Source of the DNA: Macrobrachium rosenbergii
Lineage: Eukaryota; Arthropoda; Malacostraca; Decapoda; Palaemonidae
Length of the DNA: 64,000 bases
Assembly (NCBI RefSeq): GCF_040412425.1
Contig: NC_089795.1
Coordinates: 82,521,163-82,585,162, forward strand
Reading direction: 5' to 3'
Shown: positions 1 to 13,732 of the stretch, one piece after another
Layout of the letters: every line of letters starts with the position of its first letter
Position numbering within the stretch: the stretch's first letter is position 1
Notes under the pieces: model-generated
The model's input: the letters and a program-made list of their open reading frames with translations, nothing else
Database searches by the model: none
Told to the model about the DNA's origin: nothing
Made by a program: the position numbers and the translations under genes

Positions 1-3000
1 TTCCGGGGACACGTTTGCTTTTGCTATTTTTTCATTCATTTTTTGATCGACATTTTGTCCTTTGCGTGAAATGTTTACCAATCTATTGAGTGTCTTTAGC
101 TTATGATGATTAAGATGGCATTGTGCACACGTTCGTCAGAACTGTTAAAGTGATGCACTGAAAGGTCTTTCATGTTAATTACTGCTCATCTTCTTTTCAT
201 GAGTAGAATATTGCAGAACCGAATGTGCTGAGATTCTTTTGCTTTCATTCCTCTACGTACAAGAAATAAACATTTTGAGGAAATTGTACTGTAGGAGTAC
301 ATATTAAAATAGTACAGATACATTTAAGAAACTGATTTTCGACATTTAAGGACGAGTCTTAGTGATGCTAGGTCGACGAACACAGTTTTTCTTTGTCTTA
401 AGGAATTGACACATGTCACTGGAGTTTTGATTCAATTTTTAACAAATTTGAGAGTTCTGAGACAGGAAAATGAGAATTACGGTTAATTACGTCTTAGTGT
501 TCGAATGAATCACCAAACATTTAGCGAAAAAACCTACTTTAATGTCAGGTGCTGTCAGTCATTTGCAGCATATATAATTTCAGATGACTCTCACAAAGAC
601 ACTTGCTCATCTTTGTTCAACTTTTTTCTAAAATGACTTTTTTTCATCATTTGGTCTTTCATCCTTTTTTTTCCTAAAATCATTATCTACTTTACAACTA
701 TTAAAAACGTAGTAGATTGCAAGATCTCATTTTCAGTCTGGGGAAGGTGATCAGGAAACTTTTCCTTATGTAACTTTGTCTCTCGTATCTACCAGGACAA
801 AAGTACAGTAATTCTGTAAAATAGCTTGGCAAACAAATTGACAAGCCAACATCACCTTTAGACGACTACGAATAACCGAGAGAAAGAAAGAAAATAAGAA
901 AAAAAAGACGAATGTCTGGATCGACCGAAGTAACTTCGTTGTCTGAAAAACTGTCCAACTCTTTCTTAAATATCTCCCTGCTTTGTCCTTACGTTAAGGC
1001 AAAGTTCTCAATGTAAAATTCTTCAGAATGTGGGAAGAATTTGAGGTTCGAAATACAAGAGTGCCTATTTAAAAAAGATCGTCTTAAGTAGGACACTCAA
1101 ATTAATTTTTTCTCTTCCGTTTCGTTAGATACTTTGTGATGCCGGAAGCGGTAAATAATAACAGGTTCTTTGTGGCCTCGGATTTAATAGTTACAAAGAG
1201 ATTAGGTATCCTTAAGCACATACTTGATTTTTGCAACGCAAAAAAACAGTTGAAGATTGCTATGAACTGATGCTTTCCAGTAGAGTCATGTTGTTCATTA
1301 AACTAACAATATCCTACACTCAAAATTCCAAAAGTCTACGTAGTTTAAGACTCCATAGTGAATACTAAAAGCAAAGAATCCCTTTTGCTATACTTGCGCC
1401 CGTATGAAGTATAAGCTTGACTATAATTACTGTCAAAAAAGTTTTCTTTCAAACCAAGACAATGAAATAATGGTATGCAACGAATTTCTGACAACAATTT
1501 AGGTCGTGCTTCTCCGTGGCGGGTAGCTGTGCGCAATTAGTTACGACTTTCCGCGATATTTCAAGTGATGTCACTCCATCCTCACATGGAAGACAAGGCT
1601 CCTCTCACTCTCTCGTCACTCGATCTCCAGGAAAAGGAGAAGAAAGTTTAACAGACATTCCCCTTGCTGCATATAAATGGTTTAACTTGGCGTCACCTCT
1701 CAAGAACAGATGGAACATGATAGGCGTTCCGTCTAAACTTCGATGTCCCGAGTTTGTTTAATCCACGTCTGTCTTTCTTGCTTAATGAAGTCATTAACTG
1801 CCACATCAAAGTCTGTTGTTAATTCACAGTTCCGTCGCTAAATCGAGCACCAGACTAATGTAGTAATTTGTTCATTGTTTTTTTTTTTCTAAATAGACTT
1901 AAATGGAAAAGAAAACTGGCGTGTTGCCATGAGAATATGAAGTATATAAGTTCCTATGAGTATGCTCTTTTCTAAGGCATAATAAGTAAGCATGACGTCA
2001 CTCAAAGCTTGTGCTGTCTTCATTTTACTGGATTTTTAGCTAAGTCAATCGGAAGAATATATGGGATTAGCTTTTAGGGGAGAGTGAAGACAGAATTCTT
2101 GCTACACAATAATTTGCGTACAAACGACAGGCCGCGTCTCAATAATTGAATTTATGATAATAGTTTTATGTCCCTTTTTCCGCGTTACCTCAGTGGGTCG
2201 CTTAGGTTTTCCTGCCATGGTCACGATTTATCATTTTCGACTTCAGCCAAGGAAAGCGGCGTCGCCCCACAAATATCGCCTGAAATCCTTATCAACACAA
2301 ACTTGAATCAGGTTCGCCACTGAGTCTCGTGGCGAAGGCAGCATTGCTCTCTATTTTGGCATGCCTCCACCAACCCCCCTCCCCCCACATACTTCTTGTG
2401 CCTCCCTCCCTTCCACTTCCTCCTCCTCCTGCTCCTCCTCTCTTTCTTCCCCCATCGATCTGTATAGTTGGGAAGTCTTTGCGTGATGACATTACCCACT
2501 TGAGAGTCTCTTAATTTGGCGGTTCAGTTTTGCAACATCATTAATTTAGTATGACAGTTATATACTTTGTTAAATCTTAAAAAGTTCACTAAGAAAATTC
2601 TCCAAGATCTAATTTGCTGTAGAGTTTCAGTGAATGAATTTGCATTAACAATATAATCCCTTATTGTAATAATGATAACAAATATTTAATATAATAATTA
2701 TTGATCTCTTAGTTCGTCTGCGATTGAAAGTGAACCATTGTTATACTGATAATGGAATAAATAGGATCTAAACAAAAGATCGGGCTGTTTCGTCCAGGCA
2801 TGCTCAGTGTTATATTTCGTGGATTAAGCAAATATACATAATAAAGCTATTGAAATATTTTGGGAACAAACTTTCCTCTATAGAAGTTTGATCGACAAGT
2901 TTATTTTTCGGAATTAATTCCATAAAATGATAGGGTACCTGAATATAACAGTTTCAAACGTGATGCCACTGACTGACTGTATTTCCTCACGGGAGCAGTA

Positions 3001-3567
3001 ATTGAGGTCTTTGTGCATCGCAACCCCTTTAAAAAAAAAAAATGGCATTTCGATAGAGGCTGTTTTACGAACATTACAGTGTCAGCGAGTATTTTTCCAT
3101 TAATAGGACATTGTTATTTTTAATGCACGTCCCGAAAACTTGGCTTTACAAAGCCAATGCCTTAGAAGCCGGGCACTGAGTAAAACTGCAGTAAACACAC
3201 TGCTGCTTGGTAAACGAGCGATGTGCACGAAATCTCTTCATTCAGTGATGCAACAAAAGGCCGCGTTCTTTACAAACCTACCATTGTCGGTCCCTTGATC
3301 TCCAGCAAACTAACCCAATTAATCTTCACATGCAAACATTTGTCAGACTTCTTGTGATATATGCGTATATATTCCTTCTGTAATTTAAGCCTTCCAAAGC
3401 ATTTGTTTTCGCTCTTTACTGGCAACGGCAGATTGGACTCAGAAATAAAGCCTTTTCATCACAATACGTCACTAATTGCATTGCAATTCTTAGCTCTGTT
3501 TCTCTTTTGCAAAGTGTACTAAGCATATTATTTTTTTGTTCGGTAAAATTTGATTTTAATTTTCTCT

Positions 3568-3570
<3 letters not shown>
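1..3570. other. Non-coding stretch, no gene recognised
   Basis: AT-rich sequence with stop codons in all frames and only chance-length open frames (60-80 codons) that look like no family I know. It is consistent with intron or intergenic DNA. A short GC-richer patch around 1500-1700 has a TATAAATGG-like string near 1671, but nothing supports a real promoter there. A pyrimidine tract at 2364-2452 is listed separately. Confidence 0.6.
2364..2452 (+). repeat. Long C/T-rich (polypyrimidine) tract
   Basis: About 90 bases are almost only C and T on the plus strand, with CCTCC and TTCC words repeated. Such purine/pyrimidine-asymmetric tracts can adopt triplex (H-DNA) structures. The proline-rich and glycine-rich open frames across it on both strands are composition artefacts rather than genes. 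Confidence 0.7.

Positions 3571-3617
<47 letters not shown>
3571..3617 (+). repeat. (TC)n microsatellite
   Basis: Nearly uninterrupted dinucleotide run of over 40 bases. Confidence 0.95.
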
Positions 3618-3623
<6 letters not shown>

Positions 3624-3809
3624 AGTTTATGATTTGTTTACTTCAAAACAATTATTATACAAAGCTGGTAAAAAAAAAACCCTTTGTCATGGAATAAGCA
3701 TGTGAACAATGCATTGTATGAACAGTTTGAATCGAATTTCTTGTTGCTATTTTAGGCAGAAAACCTCTGTTCTCTAATTAATTCATTGTCATTTTTCTTT
3801 TCTCTCCAG

Positions 3810-3965
3810 GACGGTAGACACAGTCAACTGAAGTCTCTCCTGTACTCGTTTGAGATGTGTCCAAGCAAAGGACATTTAAACTATTTTCCACGCGCGAACG
3901 ACATCAAGTGATCGCACACCGAAACATTTGCCAAGCTTCTGACTTTCCATCTTCTTTATTTCAAG
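3810..3965 (+). other. Candidate non-coding exon
   Basis: A 156-base segment is preceded by a pyrimidine-rich acceptor (TTTTCTTTTCTCTCCAG) and followed by a consensus donor (CAAG/GTAAGA). Every frame has a stop, so if it is transcribed it would be untranslated leader or non-coding RNA. It is more CpG-rich than its surroundings. Splice-like strings arise by chance in 64 kb, so this is only a candidate; RNA reads spanning the junctions would be needed to accept it. Confidence 0.25.
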
Positions 3966-4131
3966 GTAAGACATTTTGTTTTTATGTTTTTCATTTCATT
4001 TCCAAGACACTGAAACTGGTTTTATGGTTTTAAGTAACTGTGTTGTTTATGCCCTATGTTCCGTATCATCGATACTAATCTCTAAGCGTTATTTAAAAAG
4101 TGTCCATGGCTTTTTCTTTGTTCGCCTGCAG

Positions 4132-4146
4132 GGGCAGTGGGGCAGG
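4132..4146 (+). other. Possible 15-nt microexon
   Basis: A pyrimidine-rich acceptor ending CGCCTGCAG is followed only 15 bases later by a strong donor (GGCAGG/GTAAGT). The 15 bases are a multiple of three and G-rich. It lies 166 bases after the candidate exon at 3810-3965 on the same strand. No RNA evidence is available and it may be chance. Confidence 0.15.
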
Positions 4147-4323
4147 GTAAGTTTTGCGATATAAATACACAGTGCACTCGCAACTGATATGGTATATCAT
4201 TAAAACTTTGCAATATACATTTTTATCGCGATTGATTTGAACTGAAAAATAAAGTAGATCAGCGCAGTTTTTACATAAGTTGATGATTTTTGCTCTTAGC
4301 AACTGAAAAAGTGAAAACATTGT

Positions 4324-4325
<2 letters not shown>

Positions 4326-4369
<44 letters not shown>
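4326..4369 (+). repeat. (AG)n microsatellite
   Basis: Uninterrupted AG run of 44 bases. Confidence 0.95.
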
Positions 4370-4372
<3 letters not shown>

Positions 4373-5244
4373 GAGTTAATAATTGTGAGTAAATAATGTA
4401 TGATACTCCGCATTAAATTTCATGCAGAGAAAAAAATATTAAGGCGTGCCTTTCAACACTCATAACAAGAAACAACAAAACCAATCATAATTTTAGACTG
4501 GAAAATCTCTGCAGTGGTATATAAAGCTAACACTGGTTCTTTACAATAGAGTATATCAGAGTTCAGGAACAAAAAAGAAATGTATGCCTGTCTTTTCTTT
4601 TCAAGTGTTATCGTATTGTGATAATTACCGTCGGCCTCATCTGATCCCCTAATGCCAATGTTGTTGCTAGGTATTTAAGGTAGCGCACTTGCCATTTGAC
4701 CTTATCACGGATGTCCAACACTTGTACGTCATCCTATTTTCCAATCTTATACCTCGTTTTCCGTGTCCTTGTCGCTTTCATTCATTTTTCTCTCCTCTGC
4801 CTCGTCTAGCCTTGCCTTGACGGCGGTGAACCTATTGTTCTAGGTATTGTCTCTCTCCTACACTTCTTCCCCTATTCTATTCAGCGCTCGGTATTGACGT
4901 AGCAGATATACGATTAACAGCGTTTAAGGCCCTCGCATTCAGCTCTTAAACGTCTTGAAATATAGCTGGCATTGGTCACTATCAAGTACAGTGAGCTATT
5001 TGAGGATTGACAGGAAGGTTTTATTTTTTATTATTTCATTGACACTCATGTTTGCTAATGCACTGGTAGTAGTCTGAGATCCGGACTGTTGCACCAGTCA
5101 CAGCGTAACGTACTGCGTACTAAACTGTGTTCTTGACCCACTTTCCCTTCCACCACAAACGATGTGTTGCAAGAATCTATGGGGGTTTCACGCCAGACTT
5201 CGATCTAGCAGTTTAAATTCTGTCTGCGATTCTGGATATCATAC

Positions 5245-5280
5245 TATATATAATAAAAGAACATTCTTTTATTATATATA
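5245..5280. repeat. Perfect 17-bp palindrome with 2-base loop
   Basis: The left arm (5245-5261) and right arm (5264-5280) are exact reverse complements around CA. The arms contain ATAATAAAAGAA / TTCTTTTATTAT. It could extrude a cruciform or mark a recent AT-rich inverted duplication. No protein-binding family is recognised. Confidence 0.9.
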
Positions 5281-7723
5281 TTTTTACTGTGCCTTTGGTT
5301 TTTTCATAAGAACCTCATGCTATTAAAATATTTTTGTCTACGGAACTTACAAAGATATTTGAAACTCTGGCAATATTTTGGCGGTATACACATACACGCT
5401 TATATACTGGAAAAACACAGTAGGTCCATGTTTAATTAGAGCAGCAAATGGTGTTCAAAGTAGATATTATATCTTTTTCGTTTGCTAGTTTGATTAAGGA
5501 ATCAGTTTATGAGAAAAGAGTCGCAATTTTACACCTTTTCCTTGAGTGTGTTTTTAAATGTGTGTGTGTTTGTGTTTGTACGAAACATGGAACAAGCGAG
5601 AGTGCGCGGGCTAATGTACTGGTGCTTGCTTTAGCCCCTTTAAATTCCGAATTCCCAGACGCTACACAGATGAGAGCATTTTGTGTCCGCAGAAAGCTAT
5701 TGTTTCATCTGGCATCGCCTTTAACGTACTGTTATTAATTGCCGGTGAATTCCGTGTAATTATTCGTACTGTGAGAAAAGATTTGCATTGTGATGTTATG
5801 CAAAATACATATAATGTGCGACTCTTTCAACAAACGACCTCTCTGCACTGCTGGCTGACTGGGAAGTCAACATATCAGTTTTTAAACAAAGTATGTTACT
5901 TGTTTTCCAAATAGGTGGGTCACAATAAAGTAAATAAAATAGCTTCATTATTGGACGATGCTGAATACATATTCAATTTCACTTGTTGCATTTACAGTAG
6001 GTACTGTTCAAAACGTCATGACATGCATTCACAATGTCTTTTTCTTTATATTCATCATGCCTGATACAGATACTAAATAGCGGCATAGATAGCACACAGA
6101 ATTATTTCGGGTGTTGAAGCTTCCTCTAAAATAATTTATCTTTGAAAATACTTCACTAACTTGAATTACAGAACTGAACGATATCGAGATCCCTATTCAT
6201 TATCTCTCTAAAGGCAGAGGAGAAACAAGCAATGGGATTAGTCGGTAATCATAACAAAAAAAAAAACGCGCTTTTACCTCTGGCAACGTTGGCATTGTCT
6301 AATAGATGAATTTCTATAACGCAAGGCATCAACACGGCTCAGCCATAACAATTCATCTGTAAATTGCTTTCGCCTACGTTCTCGGAAATTCATCTGACGT
6401 CGGCACTGGCTGAGTAAACAAGCATTATTATGGCGTTAGAAAAAGCACTTGTTAAGAGGAGGCGCGTTCATTTCATCACATCTCGCGCGTCATCGTGTAT
6501 TTGTACCTACAGGCGCTGATGGACGGAGTTTATTGGAAACGGTGATTCTCTTGTCTGTTCCATTAATCGGTGGTTTGAGCCGTATTTTTCACGTCGTTAA
6601 TTGATGCGTTTCATACGAAACCCGTATTCTCACCTCGAAAGCCGCTGGTATCTCTCGTGAAATATTTCAGCCAGGCATGGATTGACCTTTGGGTATAAAC
6701 GTACTTTCAATGTAACCGATTTTCATTCCATCATCAGCATACTGTATATGTGAAAGTTAGCGGGGATAGAAATACACCATCGTGCGCATTGGTAGACGAC
6801 AGCCTTGGCGGCAGAGCACACTGCAAATATCCTGATGTGGAAGTCTACGGTAAACGAACGGCACATTTCAATTATGCTCAACGGTGGCTTGTTCATTCGT
6901 CGAAGATTTAAGCCAGCCTGTTGCTGGCACGGGCTCTTGGGCAGTCCGTTACTTGAAGTGGATCCTGTATTTTCTTGTTACTTTTTAAAAACAAATAATT
7001 ACAGTTTACACGTAATTATGATTTATCATGTTTACACGTACATCAGGAACAGAGAGTAAATTTTAAAAATTAGAATGCTAGCTTCAATTTGAACATTGAA
7101 ATTGCTGCCTGCCAACTTTATTTATAAATTGATAACTTATGATTTTAAAAAACATGTTTAAAACTAATTATAGTTACAAATTAATGACGAATTAAGAAGT
7201 GTCACAACGATTACAACTTAGATTCCAGGTCTACCCCTTTCGGAAATTTTTAGCGTAATATTTTTAAACGTCATAAAAATCACCTCTTCGTAAAATATCT
7301 TATTCAGCATCTGCGGCTGACATTTCAGCTGACCATCTAGAATTATCGTAAAGTTTTTTTGATTAATATTTTACTTTCAACATACGAAATTAGAATATAT
7401 AAATATACAAAGTGGCTCAGCAAGTATACTAGGAAGATAATAAGTACCGTCCTTGTAGAAAATACGTTTCTAGGAAAACTTTCATAATTTCATTCAAGTA
7501 ACGTAGAAATTACGGTGTTGGAGGCGTTGCTCCTACGGTTAAAGAAACTGACCGTTCACTACGTTTCTCAATTATTATAAAAAAATTTTTAATATATGGT
7601 CTTAGGTATTCTGCCCTGCAGAAAATTATCTCCCAAAACGACATGCACATCACATCCGTAAAGAGAAGTGAACAAAACTGGTGAAATGAATGTCATTTAC
7701 CGTAAAAAAAAAATCAGAACATT

Positions 7724-7740
7724 GTTTCTTCTTCTTCTTC

Positions 7741-7776
<36 letters not shown>
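7724..7776 (+). repeat. (TTC)n followed by (AG)n
   Basis: A short TTC run (7727-7742) passes directly into an AG run (7744-7776). Confidence 0.9.
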
Positions 7777-7778
<2 letters not shown>

Positions 7779-8081
7779 TCGGAAACCTTTCTGGATGGCG
7801 TGCACGTGTAATATTGAATCATGTTAATCTCGAATCGTTTCCAGAAAGAGTTGCATAAATCATAGCTTGCAAAGTGAAGACCGGGGAGGGAAGGAATGGC
7901 ATGTGCTTTGTAGACCCACTTGACAATCACTTGCAGACGCGAAGAGAAAAAGGCAGTACTTGAATTGCTTAATTGACTTTCAGAGGATGACCTTGACCCA
8001 CTTTTCTCCTGAACCAGTTGAGTAGGTCACCAAGCGTAGAGCTCATTTCCATCATCTGTGCTGTGTGCTGTATTTATACGT

Positions 8082-8083
8082 CT

Positions 8084-8134
<51 letters not shown>

Positions 8135-8167
8135 CAAACATACACACATGCGCGCGCGCGCGCGCGT
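8082..8167 (+). repeat. Compound (TC)n-(AC)n-(GC)n microsatellite
   Basis: A TC run to 8130 is followed by interrupted AC words and then an alternating GC run (about 8150-8167). Alternating GC is a classic Z-DNA-prone sequence. Confidence 0.9.
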
Positions 8168-8445
8168 ATAGGGAGCAAGACTTGGGTAACTCCTGTTAAG
8201 GGGAAAGGAAAGAAATTTACCAAAAAATAAAGTAAAAGTCTAAGTTCTGAATACTAATTTTATCCAGAGTCAAAACATAACAAGAACAAATAAGCGAAAG
8301 AAGTTCCCATTACGAGAATTCCTGTTGCAAATGTGGCAACCCGAGCTATCCTTGTGTAATAACCAGTTCCGAAGACCACGAGTCTAAATAAGGAAGTACA
8401 AGAAAAGGTATGAAAGTTAGGGGTTAATTGTGTTTTTTGTATGTA

Positions 8446-8501
<56 letters not shown>

Positions 8502-8536
8502 TATGTGTGTATATAAATTATATATATTATGTACAT

Positions 8537-8606
<70 letters not shown>
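8446..8606. repeat. Two (AT)n blocks
   Basis: Long AT runs at about 8450-8498 and 8543-8601 are separated by a TGTGTGT/TACATA spacer. The block is nearly self-complementary. Confidence 0.95.
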
Positions 8607-9184
8607 CCATTCACTATGGGATTTATTAGAAAACCTCTTGTGATGAATATGTAAAATTTTGATTCTGGAGTTCTTACAAAAACTTAACGTTTCACTACAG
8701 TGAAATACACTGATTATAGACGTTAAAGCCTAAGCACAATTTACCTAAAGTAATGAATGTTGTACCTTTAAGAAGTTACAAACATAGTTCAAACACTTTC
8801 TTGTTAATTTAAATTGCCTTTTTAATGTATCTAGCTGTCGTCCGAGTGATATTGGGAAACGAATGCCAAAATGATTAATATAACAAGCATTTTGCTTTCA
8901 TAATTTTGTGTCAGTCATAGTTTCAAAAGGCTCCCATAAAATCTCCCGTATTTGTTCTTGGAGATTATGCAAATCTCGTGTTATAAATATTTAATCCCTA
9001 CAATCACGGACGAACACTTTTGTGTTTCTTCTCAAATTCTGCACAGTTAGGCCAAAATATTGAAAAGGCAGTATTTTTTTTAAAACAGTTTGTTGTCACA
9101 AATCTTGGAAGAGTGGAGTCGAATTTTCCATGGTTGGTGACCATTCGACTTTGGTGGTCTTCTAGATAAGGAGGTATCACCATT

Positions 9185-9212
9185 CGTGTGTGTGTGTGTG
9201 CGCGCGCGCGCG
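9185..9212 (+). repeat. (GT)n-(GC)n compound repeat
   Basis: Alternating GT passes directly into alternating GC, then CCCG. The whole run alternates purine and pyrimidine and is Z-DNA-prone. Confidence 0.9.
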
Positions 9213-9903
9213 CCCGTACTTATGTGTGTGTGGCTGGGGAAGGGGGGGGGATGCAATTGTCGCGGCTTTACTGAAGTCTTCATATACTTGCGGAATGTCT
9301 ATCTTGATGAACAGATCATTTACTAATTGCTATTCGAAGTATGAGTAGGCGCTAGCGTGAGTGCAAAGTCATTTAGTATTGAACAGAAATTCAATGCTGT
9401 AGGTGAATTTGCTGATGAAATACTGTTACAGTAAAACATTTAACCTTTTCGATATAAACTCGACGACATTTGTCGATGTGGCGCCAGTATATTTGGAAAT
9501 ATCACAATTCACAAGTCATTGTAAAAGAAAGACTTTTAGTAGAATCGTGTTTACTGATGGCGGGTGGTTCTTAAAAAGAACTACTTTCTCAGACGAAGGT
9601 ATTTTGTATTCTTTATGTTGTTCATCCAGTGGCCGCGTTGCAGTGCATATAATAATAAAAGTTAGCGATATTTTTGTATATTCCGGCTAATATTTTTGAC
9701 TTACTAGCTTTGGGAATAATGAGCACGCACTCACATTACATACATACATTAGATGCAACGATATACATGACTTCTGACCACTGAGCCATCAAGAGAGGAC
9801 AAAGTTCTTATCATATATAATTCCCCTTTGGTGTAAGTCATTCCTCCTGAGGTTTTGTGAATTAGATATTAAATGATATTTATGGTGTAATATTTATGTG
9901 TGC

Positions 9904-9904
<1 letters not shown>

Positions 9905-9978
<74 letters not shown>
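9905..9978. repeat. (AT)n microsatellite
   Basis: Uninterrupted AT run of about 74 bases. Confidence 0.95.
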
Positions 9979-9981
<3 letters not shown>

Positions 9982-12104
9982 CATTTCATTCAATTTCTTA
10001 GACTTGACTTCAGTTTTACTAAATTGTATGATTGTTCTTACGGTATTACTAGCTCTAAGCACATATCTTATTGATTGACTGAATGATCGCTTGGTTGGAT
10101 TTAACTGAAAAGTGCGTAGTCAGTATTTCTCAAGACATTTATGTTTCTGGATGAAGAGTTACTACACAGATTCGTCAAAGGGGAAGAGCAGTTTAGTTTT
10201 ACTTATCACTTCTGAAGGTCCGGTTTGTCTCAGATGGTCTTCGAAAATAATCTTTCCAAAAAATTTAATCCTAATTCTGCACTGACGAGGACAGTGACCA
10301 AATGTTAGGTATCATAATGAGGCACAGTGCCCGAAATGGCCTTAAGTCTTTTTTTTTTTTTTTTTGTCTTTGTCGATGTCATAATTGCCGTACCTCAGTA
10401 AGATCCATTTCCTCTTAACGTTGACGCAGATCACTTGTGTTTCAGTAAGGAGATGACCTGTGTTTCAGTAACTTTATTCTTTCGAAGAGAATTTGAAATT
10501 CGATCAGACTACAGCATGAGGAGTAACAGTAATAGCTCATTAGAACCATATTGTCATCCAAGTTATTTTGTTTAATAAACTTATAAATATGCAAAGAGAA
10601 AACTTTGGTTATACGACGGACATTGTCCTTTTTTGTGAACTATACCTTGAATTTCTTCATACTTCCCCAAGCATATCAATTCTGCAACAGCTTGGTGTTC
10701 AGAAGCAGCCTAATGAATAAAATATTTCCGCAAATGCCATATTCATAGTCGTCATTTAAAATAGACGATAGGCCATAGAATTCAAGGTTTCCGATAGAAG
10801 TTGTTGAATAATGGACAGAAGAAATTCTAAAAAGTTATGAGATTTTCATATATAATTCATTTTGAGTGGGCATTATTCATAATGATAGGATTTGTCCAAT
10901 ACAAAGTTAAGGAATGAATTCTGTTCATCTTTTACTTAGAGCATGCGAGATGTAAAATAAATATTTAAAATGGTCCTTGGTCAAGGCAAGTGCATTTTAA
11001 GCGGGCAAGATTTGCTATTCGTATTTATAGATAATGTTTAACGTTTACTGATAAGTTTTAGGAAATTGTGTAAAATCGGAAAGAAATTAGAAGTAACTCA
11101 CGTCCATAGACATGTATAGAACAATTCATGATATATTTTTTTTTTAACATAGAGCGTGAGCTTAATTCCCCGGAGTTTGAAGTTTGAAGTCGTGTGAGCA
11201 ACTAGTTTTCGTCTGAATGTTATCTAGGGATAATATATTGATTGGGAGTCATATAGGCACCCATTTCTTTTAATGATTTAAGTTTGAAGTCGTTCTAAGA
11301 CCTTTTTACTAACGTGAATTATATTCCGACAGCAATATGAGTCTCAGAATTTTTACATTGTTGATTCCGATTGCCAAGGGATTATAGATATCCTCCAAAA
11401 AAAAAAATACCTTCAAAAGAACAAAGGCATTTCGTTTCATTCTTGTATATATCAGTTAGTTAACCTATCAGTATACCATGGAGCTATTTGCTGCCTATTA
11501 TCTACACTTAACGAGGAGGTTGCGAAACTAAAAGCGGGATGAAATAATGTATTATTATTGCTGCTGTTGGTTATTCCCATTTGTGAACTTTATATTGAAG
11601 AATGTACTTCAATTTAGAGTCCCATGCTTACTATTGATGTTTTGCCTTCAGTGCCAAATTTCCAGCAAAAGTTGTAGTTTTACTTCCGTAGTATTTAAAT
11701 AACGAAAGATCACACGTCAGCTTGTTACCCGAAGCGATATAAAAAAAAATCGTTATACTTTCCATTTATTAGAAGAATTAAACGAAGAACCGTTTGAGAT
11801 CTTGCGTGCTCAGTGGAAAGATCCGATAGGCTGATTTTTTCAAGTTAAGTAGTTTACATTTGAGAGTATGCGCAGACATGTGGATAGGAAAGCAACAGCC
11901 ATTCTGTCTCTTTTCCTGGAAGTCTTACTTAAATACACTCACATTGCTTCGTACGTTAAACATTTTAGGAAAAAACAGGTTATACACTGGCATTATACTT
12001 TCGGACCTTTTAACCTTTGCAGCTTGGTTTACGAAAAAATAGTCTTTGCTAATTGTTTGTTTTTCTGTGTGCGTTGACAACATAAAATGCTTGCGTTTTT
12101 ACAG

Positions 12105-12362
12105 CTATTTCCATGTTGTTTGTTTTTCAGTGGAAATGTTAAACTTCTTTCCTTTGACAATAGACGTTCCTTTGGTTAACCTTTGGCGATACAATGCCTC
12201 CTGTAAATGCTCATTGTCACATGTATTGCCTTCCAGTTTTTTTAAGATATTGACTCGTGTTACCAAAACAGAAGGCTTTTTCACTGCGTCTGTGATTTCC
12301 TTCACTAAGTTTACTTTATTTTCGATAGATACATTTATGTTGTACAGTTTAGATATTGCCAT
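12105..12362 (-). other. Unassigned 85-codon open frame
   Basis: A minus-strand open frame from ATG with a balanced, mainly hydrophilic composition (many K, E, N, V, I), unlike the low-complexity frames nearby. I recognise no domain. The opposite strand is also open for 119 codons over the same DNA, which weakens both readings. There is no visible promoter and no neighbouring gene. It may be a chance frame or a fragment of an old exon. Confidence 0.12.
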
Positions 12363-13610
12363 CTTATTATTAGACTGTCATTTACAGTACAATGGACGTC
12401 ACTGATGGTACCCTAGAAAGCTGTACTGAAAATGTAAAATTATTTTGCATATCCTAATTACTGACATTAATTAGCGACTAAAGATGGATAATTGAACATA
12501 CATTTTAAAATTTATCATGTTTCTGTAAACTTTATGAAATAATAACCATTCTCATTATATTTTTGTTTGTTGGTCTCGTTAATATTACATTGTCCTTAGG
12601 GATCAGTTAAAGCCAGTTTCCTCATCGTGAGCGATGCTTTCCTTGGAGGGGCATTTTCTTGTACTTCCTTAACGCAGTGGCTGCTGTTGCTCAGTGATGG
12701 GTCCAAAGGTTTTAAAAGGTTTATTTTAATTTTTTTTAATTAAATATCATCCAAAAAATTAATGTACCCGAGTTCTTATGCAGCTATTGAATGTTCCCTA
12801 TTACCATAATAATTACTTCCTATTAAACAATTAAATTCACCATTGTAATTCGCTAACTTAACGTGGAGTGGTAATCATGTTAGCGTATCTTCAGTAATTC
12901 CATATTGTTTGTGAACTGATGAAAGCTTATATACATCCTTGAATATAATAGCGGATTAACGTTATCTCGAATTCAACTCCTCTGCTTGCAATATGTTCCA
13001 AGAACAAAACAGGCACAAGCGTTAATTCGTGTAATTGCTTGTTTGCAACAAACAGGCATTTCCTTTTGAAATGTACATTGAGGAGTTAGTATAGCCACAA
13101 TGTGTGAATTGCTTGTGAACATCAGCTGGATTCACTGTATGCTCCTGTGATTACCATTGCCAGCTTGCACGCTTATGAAAGCGACCGACAGCAAACATGC
13201 CTTGACCTTAAACGGTCCGTAGGTGGAAATATCCTTCTCGTTGCTAATATCCCGTATGCAGAATATAACTCTTTCAAATAAGGCAGACAGTTTTCCACGA
13301 CCTAAAAGCATAACATAGTGTTTTTCCTGTAAGTACTGTACCCGGCCTCTTTAATCGCATTGCACAGAGTCAAAATGGCGTTTTCTATTTCATCATGAAT
13401 TCGGCGAATCATTTTTCAAAGAAAATCATTACCCGAAGTTTCGCAATTAATAAGAGGAAAAATGAGAGTGTGAATGAATTTTTAAAGGGGATATACTGAA
13501 AAAAGTCCCATAATTTCCTTGTAAAGGATGAAAACTTTTATTACCCTCATAGCAACTATTCTGAGTAGTAAATGAAGCTGCCCATAAAAATAAAGCCATT
13601 TTATGTATGT

Positions 13611-13732
<122 letters not shown>

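Noticed and set aside
1671..1700. TATAAATGG as a core promoter
   Set aside because: No initiator, downstream exon or ORF at the right distance; TATA-like strings are expected in AT-rich DNA.
2292..2514. Three overlapping frames on both strands across the C/T tract
   Set aside because: Biased composition keeps frames open; Gly/Arg and Pro-rich peptides without motifs.
8417..8614. Open frames made of Tyr-Ile repeats here and at 9.9, 13.6 and 58.1-58.4 kb
   Set aside because: Direct translation of (TA)n microsatellites; not genes.
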